A DNA stretch of 64,000 bases from Burkholderia sp. WAC0059 (lineage in GTDB: Bacteria; Pseudomonadota; Gammaproteobacteria; Burkholderiales; Burkholderiaceae), in assembly GCF_002870125.1 (NCBI RefSeq), contig NZ_PNEO01000001.1:400823-464822 (forward strand), given 5' to 3'. Below are positions 47,801 to 56,681 of the stretch, in pieces; positions within the stretch are counted from its first letter, which is position 1; every line of letters begins with the position of its first letter. Under the pieces are notes generated by a model that had not been told where the DNA came from, searched no databases, and saw only the letters and a list, made by a program, of their open reading frames with translations. Position numbers and translations under genes: made by a program.

Positions 47801-48460
47801 ATGAAACGGTTGAACCGCGATGAAATGGCGAAGCGCGTCGCCGGGGACATTCCCGAAGGTGCTTACGTGAACCTCGGCATCGGCGTGCCGACGCTGGTCG
47901 CGAATCATCTCGACCCGAACAGGGAAATCTTCCTGCACAGCGAGAACGGCGTGCTCGGCATGGGGCCGGCGCCCGCGGCGGGCGAAGAGGATGACGAACT
48001 GATCAACGCCGGCAAGCAGCACGTGACGCTGTTGCCGGGCGGCGCGTATTTCCATCACGCCGATTCGTTCGCGATGATGCGCGGCGGTCATCTCGACTAC
48101 TGCGTGCTCGGCGCGTTCCAGGTGTCCGTGCACGGCGACCTCGCGAACTGGCACACCGGCGCGCCCGACGCGATCCCGGCCGTGGGCGGCGCGATGGATC
48201 TCGCGATCGGCGCGAAGCAGGTCTTCGTGATGATGGAACTGCTGACGAAGCAGGGCGAAAGCAAGCTCGTCGCCGAATGCTCGTATCCGGTGACGGGGGT
48301 GCGTTGCGTGAACCGCGTCTATACCGACCTCGCGGTGTTCGACGTGATGTCCGGCGGGCTCGCCGTGCGGGAAATCTGCTCGGACATCGATTTCGAAACG
48401 CTGCACAAGCTCGCGGGCGTACCGTTGATCGACGCGACGCAGGACCGGCGCGCCGCCTGA
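47801..48460 (+). CDS. scoB: 3-oxoacid CoA-transferase subunit B
   Basis: This is the beta subunit of the CoA-transferase, carrying the catalytic glutamate: Glu48 in the class-I signature HSENGVLGMGPAP. The 219-residue length matches the family. It forms an operon with scoA driven by the promoter at 46857-46886. No obvious terminator follows. Confidence 0.92.
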   Translation: MKRLNRDEMAKRVAGDIPEGAYVNLGIGVPTLVANHLDPNREIFLHSENGVLGMGPAPAAGEEDDELINAGKQHVTLLPGGAYFHHADSFAMMRGGHLDYCVLGAFQVSVHGDLANWHTGAPDAIPAVGGAMDLAIGAKQVFVMMELLTKQGESKLVAECSYPVTGVRCVNRVYTDLAVFDVMSGGLAVREICSDIDFETLHKLAGVPLIDATQDRRAA

Positions 48461-48484
48461 TTTTTCTCGTCGTCTGCGCGGGCG

Positions 48485-48733
48485 CTATTCCTCCGGATTG
48501 CGCTCGGCGACGTAGCGGCGCAGGCTCGCGAGCAGCGCCGCTTCCCGCGCGCGGTTGTCGGCTTCGCTCGGCGAGCCGGCTTCGGCCTCGTCGCCGAACA
48601 GCGAGCGCGGCGCGTCGTAGACGTCCACCTCGCGGCCATCGCTGAACACGCGGATGTCCCGGCGCTGCGGCCGATATTCGGCGACCCAGTGGATGCCGTC
48701 GATATGCGTTCCCGTGCGGATCGGTGCTTTCAT
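48485..48733 (-). CDS. Small hypothetical protein
   Basis: An 82-residue acidic/basic soluble protein: the N-terminal half is beta-rich (GIHWVAEYRPQRRDIRVFSD), and the C-terminal half is a helix ending RREALLASLRRYVAERNPEE-like (residues about 55-82). GGAGAAA precedes the ATG at 48733. It has no recognisable domain. It is convergent with scoB, 24 bases apart, and on the same strand as the aminotransferase upstream. Confidence 0.65.
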   Translation of the reverse strand: MKAPIRTGTHIDGIHWVAEYRPQRRDIRVFSDGREVDVYDAPRSLFGDEAEAGSPSEADNRAREAALLASLRRYVAERNPEE

Positions 48734-48884
48734 CGGCGTTTCTCCACGACACGCCGGCGCGGCCGGCGATATGACTGACTCCAGTCTTCCCCACGATACG
48801 CCGTTGGTCGGTTCCGCGTATTTCGGGCGCAACGCCGGGATGTGCCGCGCCGTCGCGCCCGGCGGCCTCTATTCCTGGCTCCCG

Positions 48885-50213
48885 CTACGCCAGGGTCGCG
48901 AGCACGGCGCGCACGGTGTCGAAGAGCTGCCCGATCTGCGCCTCGCTGATGATGAGCGGCGGCGAGAACGCGAGAATGTCGCCGGTATAGCGGATCAGCA
49001 CGCCGGCCTCGAAGCACCGTACGAACGCCTCGTAGGCGCGCGCGCTGGGCGCGCCTTCGCGCGGCTCGAGTTCGATGCCCGCGACGAGGCCGAGGTTGCG
49101 AATGTCCTTCACGTGCTTCGCGTCGCGCAGCGCGTGTGCGGCGGCCTCGAACGTCGGCGCGAGGCTGTGGGCCCGGGCGAACAGGTCCTCGCGGCGATAG
49201 AGGTCCAGCGTCGCGACGGCCGCTGCCGCCGCGAGCGCGTGCGCCGAGTAGGTGTAGCCGTGGAACAGCTCGATGCCGCCCGGCGCGCCGCTGCCGACGA
49301 TCGTGTCGTGGATCGCGCGGCTCGCGGCCACGGCGCCCATCGGCACGGCCGCGTTGTTGATGGCCTTGGCCAGCGTCAGGAGGTCGGGCGTCACGCCGAA
49401 GTATTCGCTCGCGGTCGCCTTGCCGAGGCGGCCGAAACCCGTGATGACCTCGTCGAAGATCAGCAGGATGCCGTGCTTCGTGCAGAGCTCGCGCAGCCGC
49501 TGCAGATAGCCTTGCGGCGGAATCAGCACGCCGGTCGACCCGGCCATCGGCTCGACGATCACGGCGGCGATGGTCGAGGCGTCGTGCAGCGTGACGATGC
49601 GCTCGAGCTCGTCGGCGAGGTGCGCGCCCCAGGCGGGCTGACCCTTCGAGAACGCGTTGTGCTCGAGGTCATGCGTGTGGGGCAGGTGATCGACGGCCGG
49701 CAGCAGCGCGCCCGAGAACGTCTTGCGGTTCGGTGCGATGCCGCCCACCGAAATGCCGCCGAAGCCCACGCCGTGATAACCGCGCTCGCGCCCGACGAAG
49801 CGCGTGCGCTGGCCTTCGCCGCGCGCGCGGTGATACGCGAGCGCGATCTTCAGCGCGGTATCGACCGATTCGGAGCCGGAGTTCGTGAAGAAGATGCGGT
49901 CGAGCCCGGCCGGCATCAGTCCGGCTACCTTCGTCGCGGCCTCGAAGGCGAGCGGATGGCCCATCTGGAACGTCGGCGCGAAGTCCATGCGCGCGGCCTG
50001 GGCCTGGACGGCGGCCACGATCTCGTCGCGGCAGTGGCCCGCGTTCACGCACCACAGGCCCGCGCAGCCGTCGAGCACCTCGCGGCCGTCGGTCGAGCGG
50101 TAGTACATGCCTTTGGCCGATTCGAGCAGGCGCGGCGCGGCCTTGAACTGGCGGTTGGCCGTGAACGGCATCCAGAAGGACGAGAGATCGTCGATGGCGG
50201 GGTGCGAGGTCAT
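48885..50213 (-). CDS. Omega-amino acid:pyruvate aminotransferase (class III)
   Basis: This PLP enzyme moves the terminal amino group of beta-alanine or a related omega-amino acid to pyruvate. The 442 residues have the class-III signature LIFDEVITGFGRLGK and the PLP lysine Lys283 in LTLAKAINNAAVPMGAV. They also have the N-terminal SFWMPFTANRQFKAAPRLL typical of beta-alanine-pyruvate transaminases. The ATG at 50213 has AGGGAG upstream. It is divergent from a MocR regulator 176 bases away, which probably controls it. The precise substrate (beta-alanine, taurine, GABA, putrescine-type) is not determined. Confidence 0.9.
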   Translation of the reverse strand: MTSHPAIDDLSSFWMPFTANRQFKAAPRLLESAKGMYYRSTDGREVLDGCAGLWCVNAGHCRDEIVAAVQAQAARMDFAPTFQMGHPLAFEAATKVAGLMPAGLDRIFFTNSGSESVDTALKIALAYHRARGEGQRTRFVGRERGYHGVGFGGISVGGIAPNRKTFSGALLPAVDHLPHTHDLEHNAFSKGQPAWGAHLADELERIVTLHDASTIAAVIVEPMAGSTGVLIPPQGYLQRLRELCTKHGILLIFDEVITGFGRLGKATASEYFGVTPDLLTLAKAINNAAVPMGAVAASRAIHDTIVGSGAPGGIELFHGYTYSAHALAAAAAVATLDLYRREDLFARAHSLAPTFEAAAHALRDAKHVKDIRNLGLVAGIELEPREGAPSARAYEAFVRCFEAGVLIRYTGDILAFSPPLIISEAQIGQLFDTVRAVLATLA

Positions 50214-50284
50214 GGGGAGCTCCCTGGAAATGAACAGTGTCACTCTAGCGCCGGGGCTTGAAGCGCGGCATAGACAGTCTCTAT

Positions 50285-50305
50285 ACTGCGCTGATAACTG
50301 TGCTG
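50285..50305. promoter_or_regulatory. Direct repeats in the aminotransferase-MocR control region
   Basis: ACTGCGCTG (50285-50293) and ACTGTGCTG (50297-50305) are direct repeats 12 bases apart. A dyad ATAGA-N5-TCTAT lies just left, at about 50270-50284. MocR-type regulators commonly bind direct repeats between divergent genes. Confidence 0.45.
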
Positions 50306-50389
50306 GCCGATTGTCGTCAACTGTATTGATCGGACCGATGCCGATCGTTCACCATTCGTCTTTCATCCCCGTTTTTCCTTCCTTCCGGC

Positions 50390-51802
50390 ATGATTGATCT
50401 CGAACTGCAACGCGACCGCCGTACCGCGCCGACGCTCGTCGAGCAGCTCGTGCAGGCATTCTCGCGGGCTATCGCGACGCAGTCGCTGCGCGCCGGCGCG
50501 CTGCTGCCCTCGGTGCGCGAACTCGCGCGGCGTCACGCGCTCTCCACCTACACGGTGGGCGAGGCGTACAACCGGCTCGTCTCGATGGGGCTCGTGGTTG
50601 CGCGGCGCGGTTCGGGCTATCGCGTGGCGCCGGCACAGACCGCCCGCGCGGCGAACGACGCGCTTCCTGCCCGCTGGCAGCCGCCCGCGCTGACCGCCAC
50701 GTGGCTGCTCTCGGACGTCTACGTCGACCATTCGGTGCCGATCAAGGCCGGCTGCGGCTGGCTGCCCGGCGAATGGATCAACGAGGTCGGGCTTCATCAC
50801 GCGTTGCGCTCGATGGGCCGCGTGCCGGCTGCGCGGCTCGGCGACTACGGCCATCCCTACGGCTTCGCGCCGCTGCGCGAGCGCGTCGCGGCGCAACTCG
50901 ACCGCCACGGCTTGCCGGTCGAGGTATCGAACGTGCTGCTCACGCAGGGCGCGACCCAGGGGCTCGACCTGATCGTGCGCACGCTGTTGCGCGCGGGCGA
51001 TACCGTGCTCGTCGAGGACCCCGGCTACTGCAATCTGCTCCAGATCCTGAAGCTTGCCGGGCTGAACGTCGTGGGCGTGCCGCGCACGCCGGCCGGCCTC
51101 GACCTCGACGTGCTCGAGCGCCAGGCGGCCGAGCATCGTCCGAAAGCGGTCTTCGTGAATACGACGCTGCAGAATCCGACGGGCTCGACCTTCGGGATGG
51201 CGAACGCGTTCCGGCTGCTGCAGATCGTGGCCCGCCAGCCGATGTGGGTGATCGAGGACGACGTGAGCCGCGAGCTCGCGCCGCCCGGCGCGCCGCTCTT
51301 CGCCGCGCTCGAAGGGCTGCAGCGCGTGCTGTACGTCGGCGGTTTCTCGAAGACGGTCACGCCGTCGTTGCGCTGCGGCTACGTGGTCGCGGAGCGCGAC
51401 GTGCTGCGCGAACTCGCGCGCACGAAGATGGCGGTCGGGCTGACTTCGTCGGAGACGATCGAGCGCATCGTCGACAAGGTGCTGCTGGAGGGGCGCTACG
51501 CGCGGCACGTCGAGCGCGTGAACGAACGGCTGAAGGCCGCGCATACGATCGTCGAGGAGCGGCTCGACGCGCTCGGGCTCGACATCTTTCAGCGGCCGCG
51601 CGCGGGTCTATTCGTATGGGCGCGGCTACCCGTCGAGCCGACGCGCGCGGGCGCCGTCGCGACGGCCGCGCTGCGCGACGGCATCTGGCTCGCGCCCGGC
51701 TCGTACTTCCGCCCCGACGACGCGGCGAGCGCGTGGTTTCGCTTCAACGTGCCTCATTCGCTCGACGATGCGCTCTGGCGCTTCATCGGCGGGATACGTT
51801 GA
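50390..51802 (+). CDS. MocR-type GntR/aminotransferase-fold transcription regulator
   Basis: The 470-residue protein has an N-terminal GntR winged helix (about 1-80: LVQAFSRAIATQSLRAGALL, SVRELARRHALSTYTVGEAY) joined to an aspartate-aminotransferase-fold domain (about 110-470). The likely PLP lysine is in VGGFSKTVTPSLRCGYVV. MocR proteins sense PLP-bound amino compounds and usually regulate a divergent catabolic gene. Here that is the omega-aminotransferase. It converges on a LysE exporter gene. Confidence 0.92.
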   Translation: MIDLELQRDRRTAPTLVEQLVQAFSRAIATQSLRAGALLPSVRELARRHALSTYTVGEAYNRLVSMGLVVARRGSGYRVAPAQTARAANDALPARWQPPALTATWLLSDVYVDHSVPIKAGCGWLPGEWINEVGLHHALRSMGRVPAARLGDYGHPYGFAPLRERVAAQLDRHGLPVEVSNVLLTQGATQGLDLIVRTLLRAGDTVLVEDPGYCNLLQILKLAGLNVVGVPRTPAGLDLDVLERQAAEHRPKAVFVNTTLQNPTGSTFGMANAFRLLQIVARQPMWVIEDDVSRELAPPGAPLFAALEGLQRVLYVGGFSKTVTPSLRCGYVVAERDVLRELARTKMAVGLTSSETIERIVDKVLLEGRYARHVERVNERLKAAHTIVEERLDALGLDIFQRPRAGLFVWARLPVEPTRAGAVATAALRDGIWLAPGSYFRPDDAASAWFRFNVPHSLDDALWRFIGGIR

Positions 51803-51872
51803 CGAGGCGGCGCGGGCCGGCCTGATCGCTGCATGGCCTCGGCAACCGGCCGGCGAGCCGAAGGGCCGCGCC

Positions 51873-52505
51873 CTAACGGAGTAGCAGCGGGCGTAACAGC
51901 GACGCGGCGAGCGGGTAGAGCGAGGCCACGAGCGAGAGCGCCATCGTCACGTTGAACGCGCGCAGCCGCAGCGGGCTCGACAAAAAGCGCCGCACGCCGG
52001 TGCCGAACGCCGCCCACAGGCAGATGCAGGGCAGGCCGACGACGTAGAAGACGACCGACATCAGGCAGGCGTTGAGGCCGAAGTTGGCCGACACGTGCAC
52101 CGTGGTCGCGGCCGTGAGCACCATCATCCAGGCCTTCGGATTGACCCACTGGAACGCGGCGGCTTCGTGGAACCGCATGGGCCGCGGCGTGCCGCTGCGC
52201 AGGCGGATTTCGTCCGACGTGCCGATCTTCCAGGCGAGATAGAGCAGGTACGCGACGCTGGCGGATTCGAGCACGGGGTAGAGCACCGGCAGGCGACTGA
52301 ACGCTTCGCCGAGGCCGATGCCGACCGAGAGCATCAGCATCATGACGCCCGAGCTGATGCCGAGCATGTGGGGCAGCGTGCGGCGAAAGCCGAAGTTCAC
52401 GCCCGAGGCCAGCAGCATCGTGTTGTTGGGGCCGGGCGTGATGCTGGTTACGAGCGCGAACAGCATGCCGGCGGGCAGGGCGCTCAGGGTGGCGGTAAGC
52501 GGCAT
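51873..52505 (-). CDS. LysE/RhtB-family amino acid exporter
   Basis: This inner-membrane exporter has 210 residues and about six hydrophobic helices. The LysE signature SITPGPNNTMLLASGVNFGFRR is in the first loop, and WVNPKAWMMVL lies in the middle. The family exports amino acids and homoserine lactone-related compounds; the substrate here is unknown. A perfect dyad lies 55 bases upstream of the start (52561-52575). It is convergent with the MocR gene. Confidence 0.92.
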   Translation of the reverse strand: MPLTATLSALPAGMLFALVTSITPGPNNTMLLASGVNFGFRRTLPHMLGISSGVMMLMLSVGIGLGEAFSRLPVLYPVLESASVAYLLYLAWKIGTSDEIRLRSGTPRPMRFHEAAAFQWVNPKAWMMVLTAATTVHVSANFGLNACLMSVVFYVVGLPCICLWAAFGTGVRRFLSSPLRLRAFNVTMALSLVASLYPLAASLLRPLLLR

Positions 52506-52560
52506 GGTGCGAAATTCCGGACGAGGGACGATTTCGCATCAGTCTAGCGGGGGGGGGCCG

Positions 52561-52575
52561 GTACAGTACCTGTAC
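52561..52575. promoter_or_regulatory. Perfect dyad upstream of the LysE exporter
   Basis: GTACAG-TAC-CTGTAC is a 15-bp palindrome with 6-bp arms, preceded by a run of nine G residues (about 52549-52557). It lies 55 bases upstream of the exporter ATG and looks like an operator. The cognate regulator is unknown. Confidence 0.55.
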
Positions 52576-52698
52576 AGATTGCAGATCCGCCGACGGTACG
52601 GTATGGGCTTCTCGGGTTCCGAAGTGTGCTGCTGCCGGTCGGCTGTCCATGGCGTTGTCCGGCTCCCCGCGCCGCCCGGTCTGGCTACCGGCTCGTCG

Positions 52699-53406
52699 TC
52701 AAAACATATCTTCGTGCCGGCAGTTCACGAGGATTTCGGCCACGCTCGCCGAGTTGGGCATCTCGATCGTATTTGCGATCAGGAGCGCGACGTCGCGCGG
52801 CTGCGTCATCGCCTCGGGCGGCAAGTCGGCGAGGCCGGCGGCCATGTCGGTGTTCACGAACCCCGGACAGACGGCCGTGGCGCGGATGCCGTCCTCCCAG
52901 CCCGCGCGCCGGACCGCATGATTGAGCGCGATCACCGCGTGTTTCGACATCTGGTAGCCGACGTTGAGATTGCGGACCCGCTTGCCGGACAGCGAGGCGA
53001 TCTGCACGACGCGCGCGTCGCCGGTGCGGCGCAAATGCGGCAGCGCGGCCTGGATGAGCCTGAACGGCGCCTTTACGTTGACGTCGAAGGTTTCCTCCAG
53101 CAGTTCGTCGGTGCCGTCCTCGAACGTGATAGGCCGGCAAATGCCGGCGTTGCTGACGAGCACGTCGAGGCGCCCGAACTGCGCGACGGTGGCCTCGACC
53201 CAGCGGCGGCCCGCTTGCGGGTCGCGCGCCTCGTAGGCGAACGCGAAGCTGCCGGGCGCGTCGGGGCAGGGCTCGGGTCGGCGCATGCCGAGCGAGAGCC
53301 GGTAGCCGCGCCGGTGGAGTTCCTTCGCGACCTCGCGGCCGATGCCGCGGTTCGCGCCGGAGATCATCGCGACCTTGCCTGTCGCACTGGATGTCTGCGT
53401 CTGCAT
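52699..53406 (-). CDS. Short-chain dehydrogenase/reductase (SDR)
   Basis: This classical SDR of 235 residues has the cofactor motif GANRGIG near residue 17, NAG in the middle, the catalytic Ser in QIASLSG and YxxxK in YQMSK, and the segment CPGFVNTDMA after the active site. It probably oxidises or reduces a small alcohol or ketone with NAD(P). Its ribosome-binding site GGAGGAG overlaps the stop region of the preceding oxidase gene, 14 bases away, so the two are coupled. It ends the leftward oxidase/ABC operon. Confidence 0.92.
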   Translation of the reverse strand: MQTQTSSATGKVAMISGANRGIGREVAKELHRRGYRLSLGMRRPEPCPDAPGSFAFAYEARDPQAGRRWVEATVAQFGRLDVLVSNAGICRPITFEDGTDELLEETFDVNVKAPFRLIQAALPHLRRTGDARVVQIASLSGKRVRNLNVGYQMSKHAVIALNHAVRRAGWEDGIRATAVCPGFVNTDMAAGLADLPPEAMTQPRDVALLIANTIEMPNSASVAEILVNCRHEDMF

Positions 53407-53420
53407 GCCCGTTTCTCCTC

Positions 53421-54758
53421 CTAGAACCCCGCGTCGATGACGATCTTCGTGCCGTCGCTGAAGCGCGAGAGACGGAACGCGTGCGGATCGACGAGGGGCG
53501 TGTCGTTGGCGACGAGGTCCGCCGTCAGCTTGCCCGCCGCGGGGCCGATGCCGAAGCCGTGTCCCGAGAAGCCGGTGGCGATGAAAAGCCCCGGCAGCGT
53601 GTCGACGCCGGAGATGACGGGAATCGCGTCGGGCGTGACGTCCATGTACCCCGCCCAGCGCTGGGCGATGCGCGCCCGGTCCAGATGCGGGAACACCGCG
53701 AGGAATTCTCGCAGCCCGTTGTCGACGTACGGGACGATCGGCTCGGGGTCGAGCGTGCGCACGTCCTCGAAGGCCGTCGGCTCGTCGAGCGCCCAGTGCC
53801 GGGGCCGGCGCAGCTCGTCGAAGAAGCGCCGGCCGATGCCGATCTTCAGCGCGCCGCGCTGGCTCTTCAGCGCCTCGACGTACTTGAAGAAGAGGCGGAA
53901 GCAGTCGGGCGTCAGGTCGCTGTAGGTGCGAAAGCCGTAGGCGATCGTGTAGCCGCCGTCAGCCCGCTTGCGGAACGCGAACTGCCTGTTGCTCGCGCTG
54001 CAGGCCGGCCCGCCGTCGACGGGCGTGGTGCGCAGCACCGAGGCGCGCACGAGCAATTGCGGCAAGTCGACGTCGAGGTTGCCGCAAAAGAGGCGGGACC
54101 AGGCGCCGCCCGCCACGACGACGGCCTGGCAGCGGATCGTGCCGTGCTCGGTGACGACGGCGCTCGCGCGGCCCGCGCTCGTCTCGATGCCGCGCGCGGC
54201 GCAGGGCGCGAGAATCTTCACGCCGCGCCGGCGCAGCGCGTTCGCGATGGCGGGCGCGGCCCGCTGCGGTTCGGCGCGTCCGTCGCCGGCCGTGTAGAGG
54301 CCGCCGAGGAAACGCCGCGTCGCGCCGGGCAGCAGCGAGGCGACCTCGGTGCCGTCGATCTCGCGCGTGTCGAACGCGTCGCCGGCCATCTCGCGCGCCT
54401 GCGCGAGCCAGGCGCGGTGCTCGTCGAGGGCTTTCGCGTCGTCGGTCATGTAGAGAATGCCGCACGGGTTGAAGCCGGTTTCGATGCCGAGCGTGCGGTC
54501 CAGCGTGCGCCATAGCTTCAGGCTCTCGATGGAGAGCAGCAGTTCGCGCGGGTCGCGGCGGGTCACGCGGACCCAGCCCCAGTTGCGGCTCGACTGCTCG
54601 CCGGCGATGTGGCCTTTCTCGCAGAGCGCGACCTTGAGGCCCTTCTCGCTGAGATAGAGCGCGCTGGAGACGCCGATGATGCCGCCGCCGATGACGACGA
54701 CGTCCACCTGCTCGGGCAGCGCCGTGTCTTCGGCGACCGTTTCGACTTGAGGTCCCAT
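53421..54758 (-). CDS. FAD-dependent amino acid oxidase/dehydrogenase (DAO family)
   Basis: This 445-residue flavoprotein has the N-terminal dinucleotide motif VVVIGGGIIGVSSALYLSEKG and the DAO fold; SSRNWGWVRVTRRDPREL is typical of this subgroup. The C-terminal IATGFSGHGFGIGPAAGKLTAD closes the FAD site. It is likely to oxidise a D-amino acid, N-methyl amino acid or opine; the exact substrate is unknown. It lies in a leftward operon with an ABC binding protein, a permease, a second DAO enzyme and an SDR. Confidence 0.9.
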   Translation of the reverse strand: MGPQVETVAEDTALPEQVDVVVIGGGIIGVSSALYLSEKGLKVALCEKGHIAGEQSSRNWGWVRVTRRDPRELLLSIESLKLWRTLDRTLGIETGFNPCGILYMTDDAKALDEHRAWLAQAREMAGDAFDTREIDGTEVASLLPGATRRFLGGLYTAGDGRAEPQRAAPAIANALRRRGVKILAPCAARGIETSAGRASAVVTEHGTIRCQAVVVAGGAWSRLFCGNLDVDLPQLLVRASVLRTTPVDGGPACSASNRQFAFRKRADGGYTIAYGFRTYSDLTPDCFRLFFKYVEALKSQRGALKIGIGRRFFDELRRPRHWALDEPTAFEDVRTLDPEPIVPYVDNGLREFLAVFPHLDRARIAQRWAGYMDVTPDAIPVISGVDTLPGLFIATGFSGHGFGIGPAAGKLTADLVANDTPLVDPHAFRLSRFSDGTKIVIDAGF

Positions 54759-54901
54759 GGCGTGTGTTCTGGTTAGTATCGGTAGTTGAAATTATCGGGC
54801 ACAGGGGCCGTGCCGGGCGGCGCTGCGAATGTGGTGCGAACGAGGCGGGTGCGACGGCGGGATGCGGGGACACGACGCGCCGCGCGCGGCAGGTTGGCCG
54901 G

Positions 54902-55708
54902 CTAGTGGCGCTGCTCCGCGATCTCCGCGGCCGTCGGCGGCAGCGCGCGGCGGCGCATGAGATGGCCCATCAGGGGGCGGCGCGCGCGGCCGTCCGCTGC
55001 GCCCGCGCGCGGATTCGCGAAGCGGTTCGTGCGGCGGTCGAGATGATCGATCGCGTGCGTGAGCGGTATCGTGACGAGCAGATAGACGAGCCCCGCCGCG
55101 ACGAGCGGCGAGAGGTTCGCGAGGTTGACCGAGGTGTTCTGGCCGATGGTGAAGAGGTCGCGCTGCGAGGTCAGCAGCCCGAGGAAGTAGACGAGGCTCG
55201 AATCCTTGACGATCGAGATGAACTGGTTCGCGAGCGCGGGCAGGATGCGCCGCACGCCCTGCGGCACGACGACGTGCCGCATGCCGCTCCAGTAGCTCAT
55301 GCCGAGCGCCTGGCAGGCGAGCAACTGGCCGCGTCCGACGCTCTGGATGCCCGAGCGGAAGATTTCCGCGATGTAGGCCGAGGCGATCAGGCCGAGCGCG
55401 ACGATGGCGAGCGGGTACGGGTTGGGGCCGAAGACGGCGAGCCCGACGGGGGCCAGGCCCTGACCGATCAGCAGGATCAGCAGCGCGGCGGGCAGGCCGC
55501 GGAACACGTCGACGAACGCGTGCGCGGGCAGCATGAGCCAGCGCACGTGCGAGACCGCCATCAGCGCGAGGACCATGCCCGCCGCGATGCCGAGCGCGGT
55601 CGAGAACAGCGAGAGCACAAGCGTGTTGACGAGGCCGGTGCCGAGCAGCGCCGGCAGCGACTGCGCCATCAGGTTCCAGTCGAGGAAGTTCTGCAGGAAG
55701 GCATTCAT
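54902..55708 (-). CDS. Polar amino acid ABC transporter permease
   Basis: This inner-membrane subunit of 268 residues has about five helices. The EAA loop, which contacts the ATPase, is at ACQALGMSYWSGMRHVVVPQ, and NTLVLSLFSTALGIAAGM is the His/Glu/Gln/Arg/opine family signature. The C-terminal about 40 residues are a basic extension. AAGGAG precedes the ATG at 55708. No partner ATPase gene is found in the operon or the window, so it must borrow one. Confidence 0.9.
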   Translation of the reverse strand: MNAFLQNFLDWNLMAQSLPALLGTGLVNTLVLSLFSTALGIAAGMVLALMAVSHVRWLMLPAHAFVDVFRGLPAALLILLIGQGLAPVGLAVFGPNPYPLAIVALGLIASAYIAEIFRSGIQSVGRGQLLACQALGMSYWSGMRHVVVPQGVRRILPALANQFISIVKDSSLVYFLGLLTSQRDLFTIGQNTSVNLANLSPLVAAGLVYLLVTIPLTHAIDHLDRRTNRFANPRAGAADGRARRPLMGHLMRRRALPPTAAEIAEQRH

Positions 55709-55771
55709 GGCGGGCTCCTTCGCAGGGCGCCGCGGAGGCGGCGCGACGGGTCGCAACGGGGAATGGGCGCT

Positions 55772-56593
55772 TTACTGCTTCATGGCGTAGGGCGGCAACG
55801 AAGTCGGCGTCGGGTAGGTGGGGTTGAATTGATGGTAGAGCTTCGCCCAGGTGCCGTCGGCGACCAGTTCGTTGATGGTCCGGTTCAGGGCCGCCGCGAG
55901 CTTCGCGTTGCCCTTGCGCAGCGGAAAGCCGGCAGGCAGGTTGACCGCCGAGATGTCGAGGCGGTCGGCCAGGTGCATCTGCGGATACTTGCTTTGCAGG
56001 CCCTCGATGAGGGTCTTGTCGACGAAATAGCCGTCGATGTAGTGCGAGCGCAGCGAGAGAAAGCCGGCGTTCAGGTTCGGAAAGCGCACGATCTGCGCGC
56101 CGGGCAGGTAGCTGTCCGAGTAGGTGTCCTCGATGGTGCCCTGCACGACGCCGATGCGCTTGCCCTTGATCGAGGCCACGTCGCTCGTGATGGGGCTGTC
56201 GGGCAGCGTCGCGACGCCGAGCAGGCCGGTCAGGTAGCCCTCGGAGAAATCGACCATCTTCAGGCGGTCCTTCGTGATCGAGATCGAGCCGGCCGCGATG
56301 TCGATCTGGCTGTTCACGACGCTCGGCAGCAGGCCGCTGAAGTCCTGGGCGCGGAATTCGGCGGTGAGCCCGAGTTTGGCCGCGATCGCGCGCACGAGCT
56401 CGACGTCGAAGCCCGTCATGCGGCCGTTGTCGATGTACGAGTAGGGCTTGTTGTTGGCATCCACGCCCGTGACGAGCTTGCCCGGGCTCAGCGTGCCGAG
56501 GTCTGCGGCGCGGGCCTCGGTCATGGCCGTGAAGCATAGCGGCGCGGCAAGGACGGCGAGGCAGGCGAGACGAAAGAAACGGCGCAGGCGCAT
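55772..56593 (-). CDS. Amino acid ABC transporter periplasmic binding protein
   Basis: This 273-residue protein of the bacterial extracellular solute-binding family 3 has a Sec signal peptide (about 1-28, cleavage after TEARA) and mature start ADLGTLSPGKLVTGVDANNK. Family features include YSYIDNGRMTGFDVELVRAI, DIAAGSISITKDRLKMVDFS, and an ending near WAKLYHQFNP. It should deliver an amino acid or opine to the permease encoded 63 bases downstream. Confidence 0.92.
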   Translation of the reverse strand: MRLRRFFRLACLAVLAAPLCFTAMTEARAADLGTLSPGKLVTGVDANNKPYSYIDNGRMTGFDVELVRAIAAKLGLTAEFRAQDFSGLLPSVVNSQIDIAAGSISITKDRLKMVDFSEGYLTGLLGVATLPDSPITSDVASIKGKRIGVVQGTIEDTYSDSYLPGAQIVRFPNLNAGFLSLRSHYIDGYFVDKTLIEGLQSKYPQMHLADRLDISAVNLPAGFPLRKGNAKLAAALNRTINELVADGTWAKLYHQFNPTYPTPTSLPPYAMKQ

Positions 56594-56681
56594 GGTGGGC
56601 TCCGGGGCGAGGACGGCGGGTCGAAAAAAAGAAGCGGGCGTGGCGGTCGGATTCCTTGCTGGTTTTCTGCGGATCGGGCGG

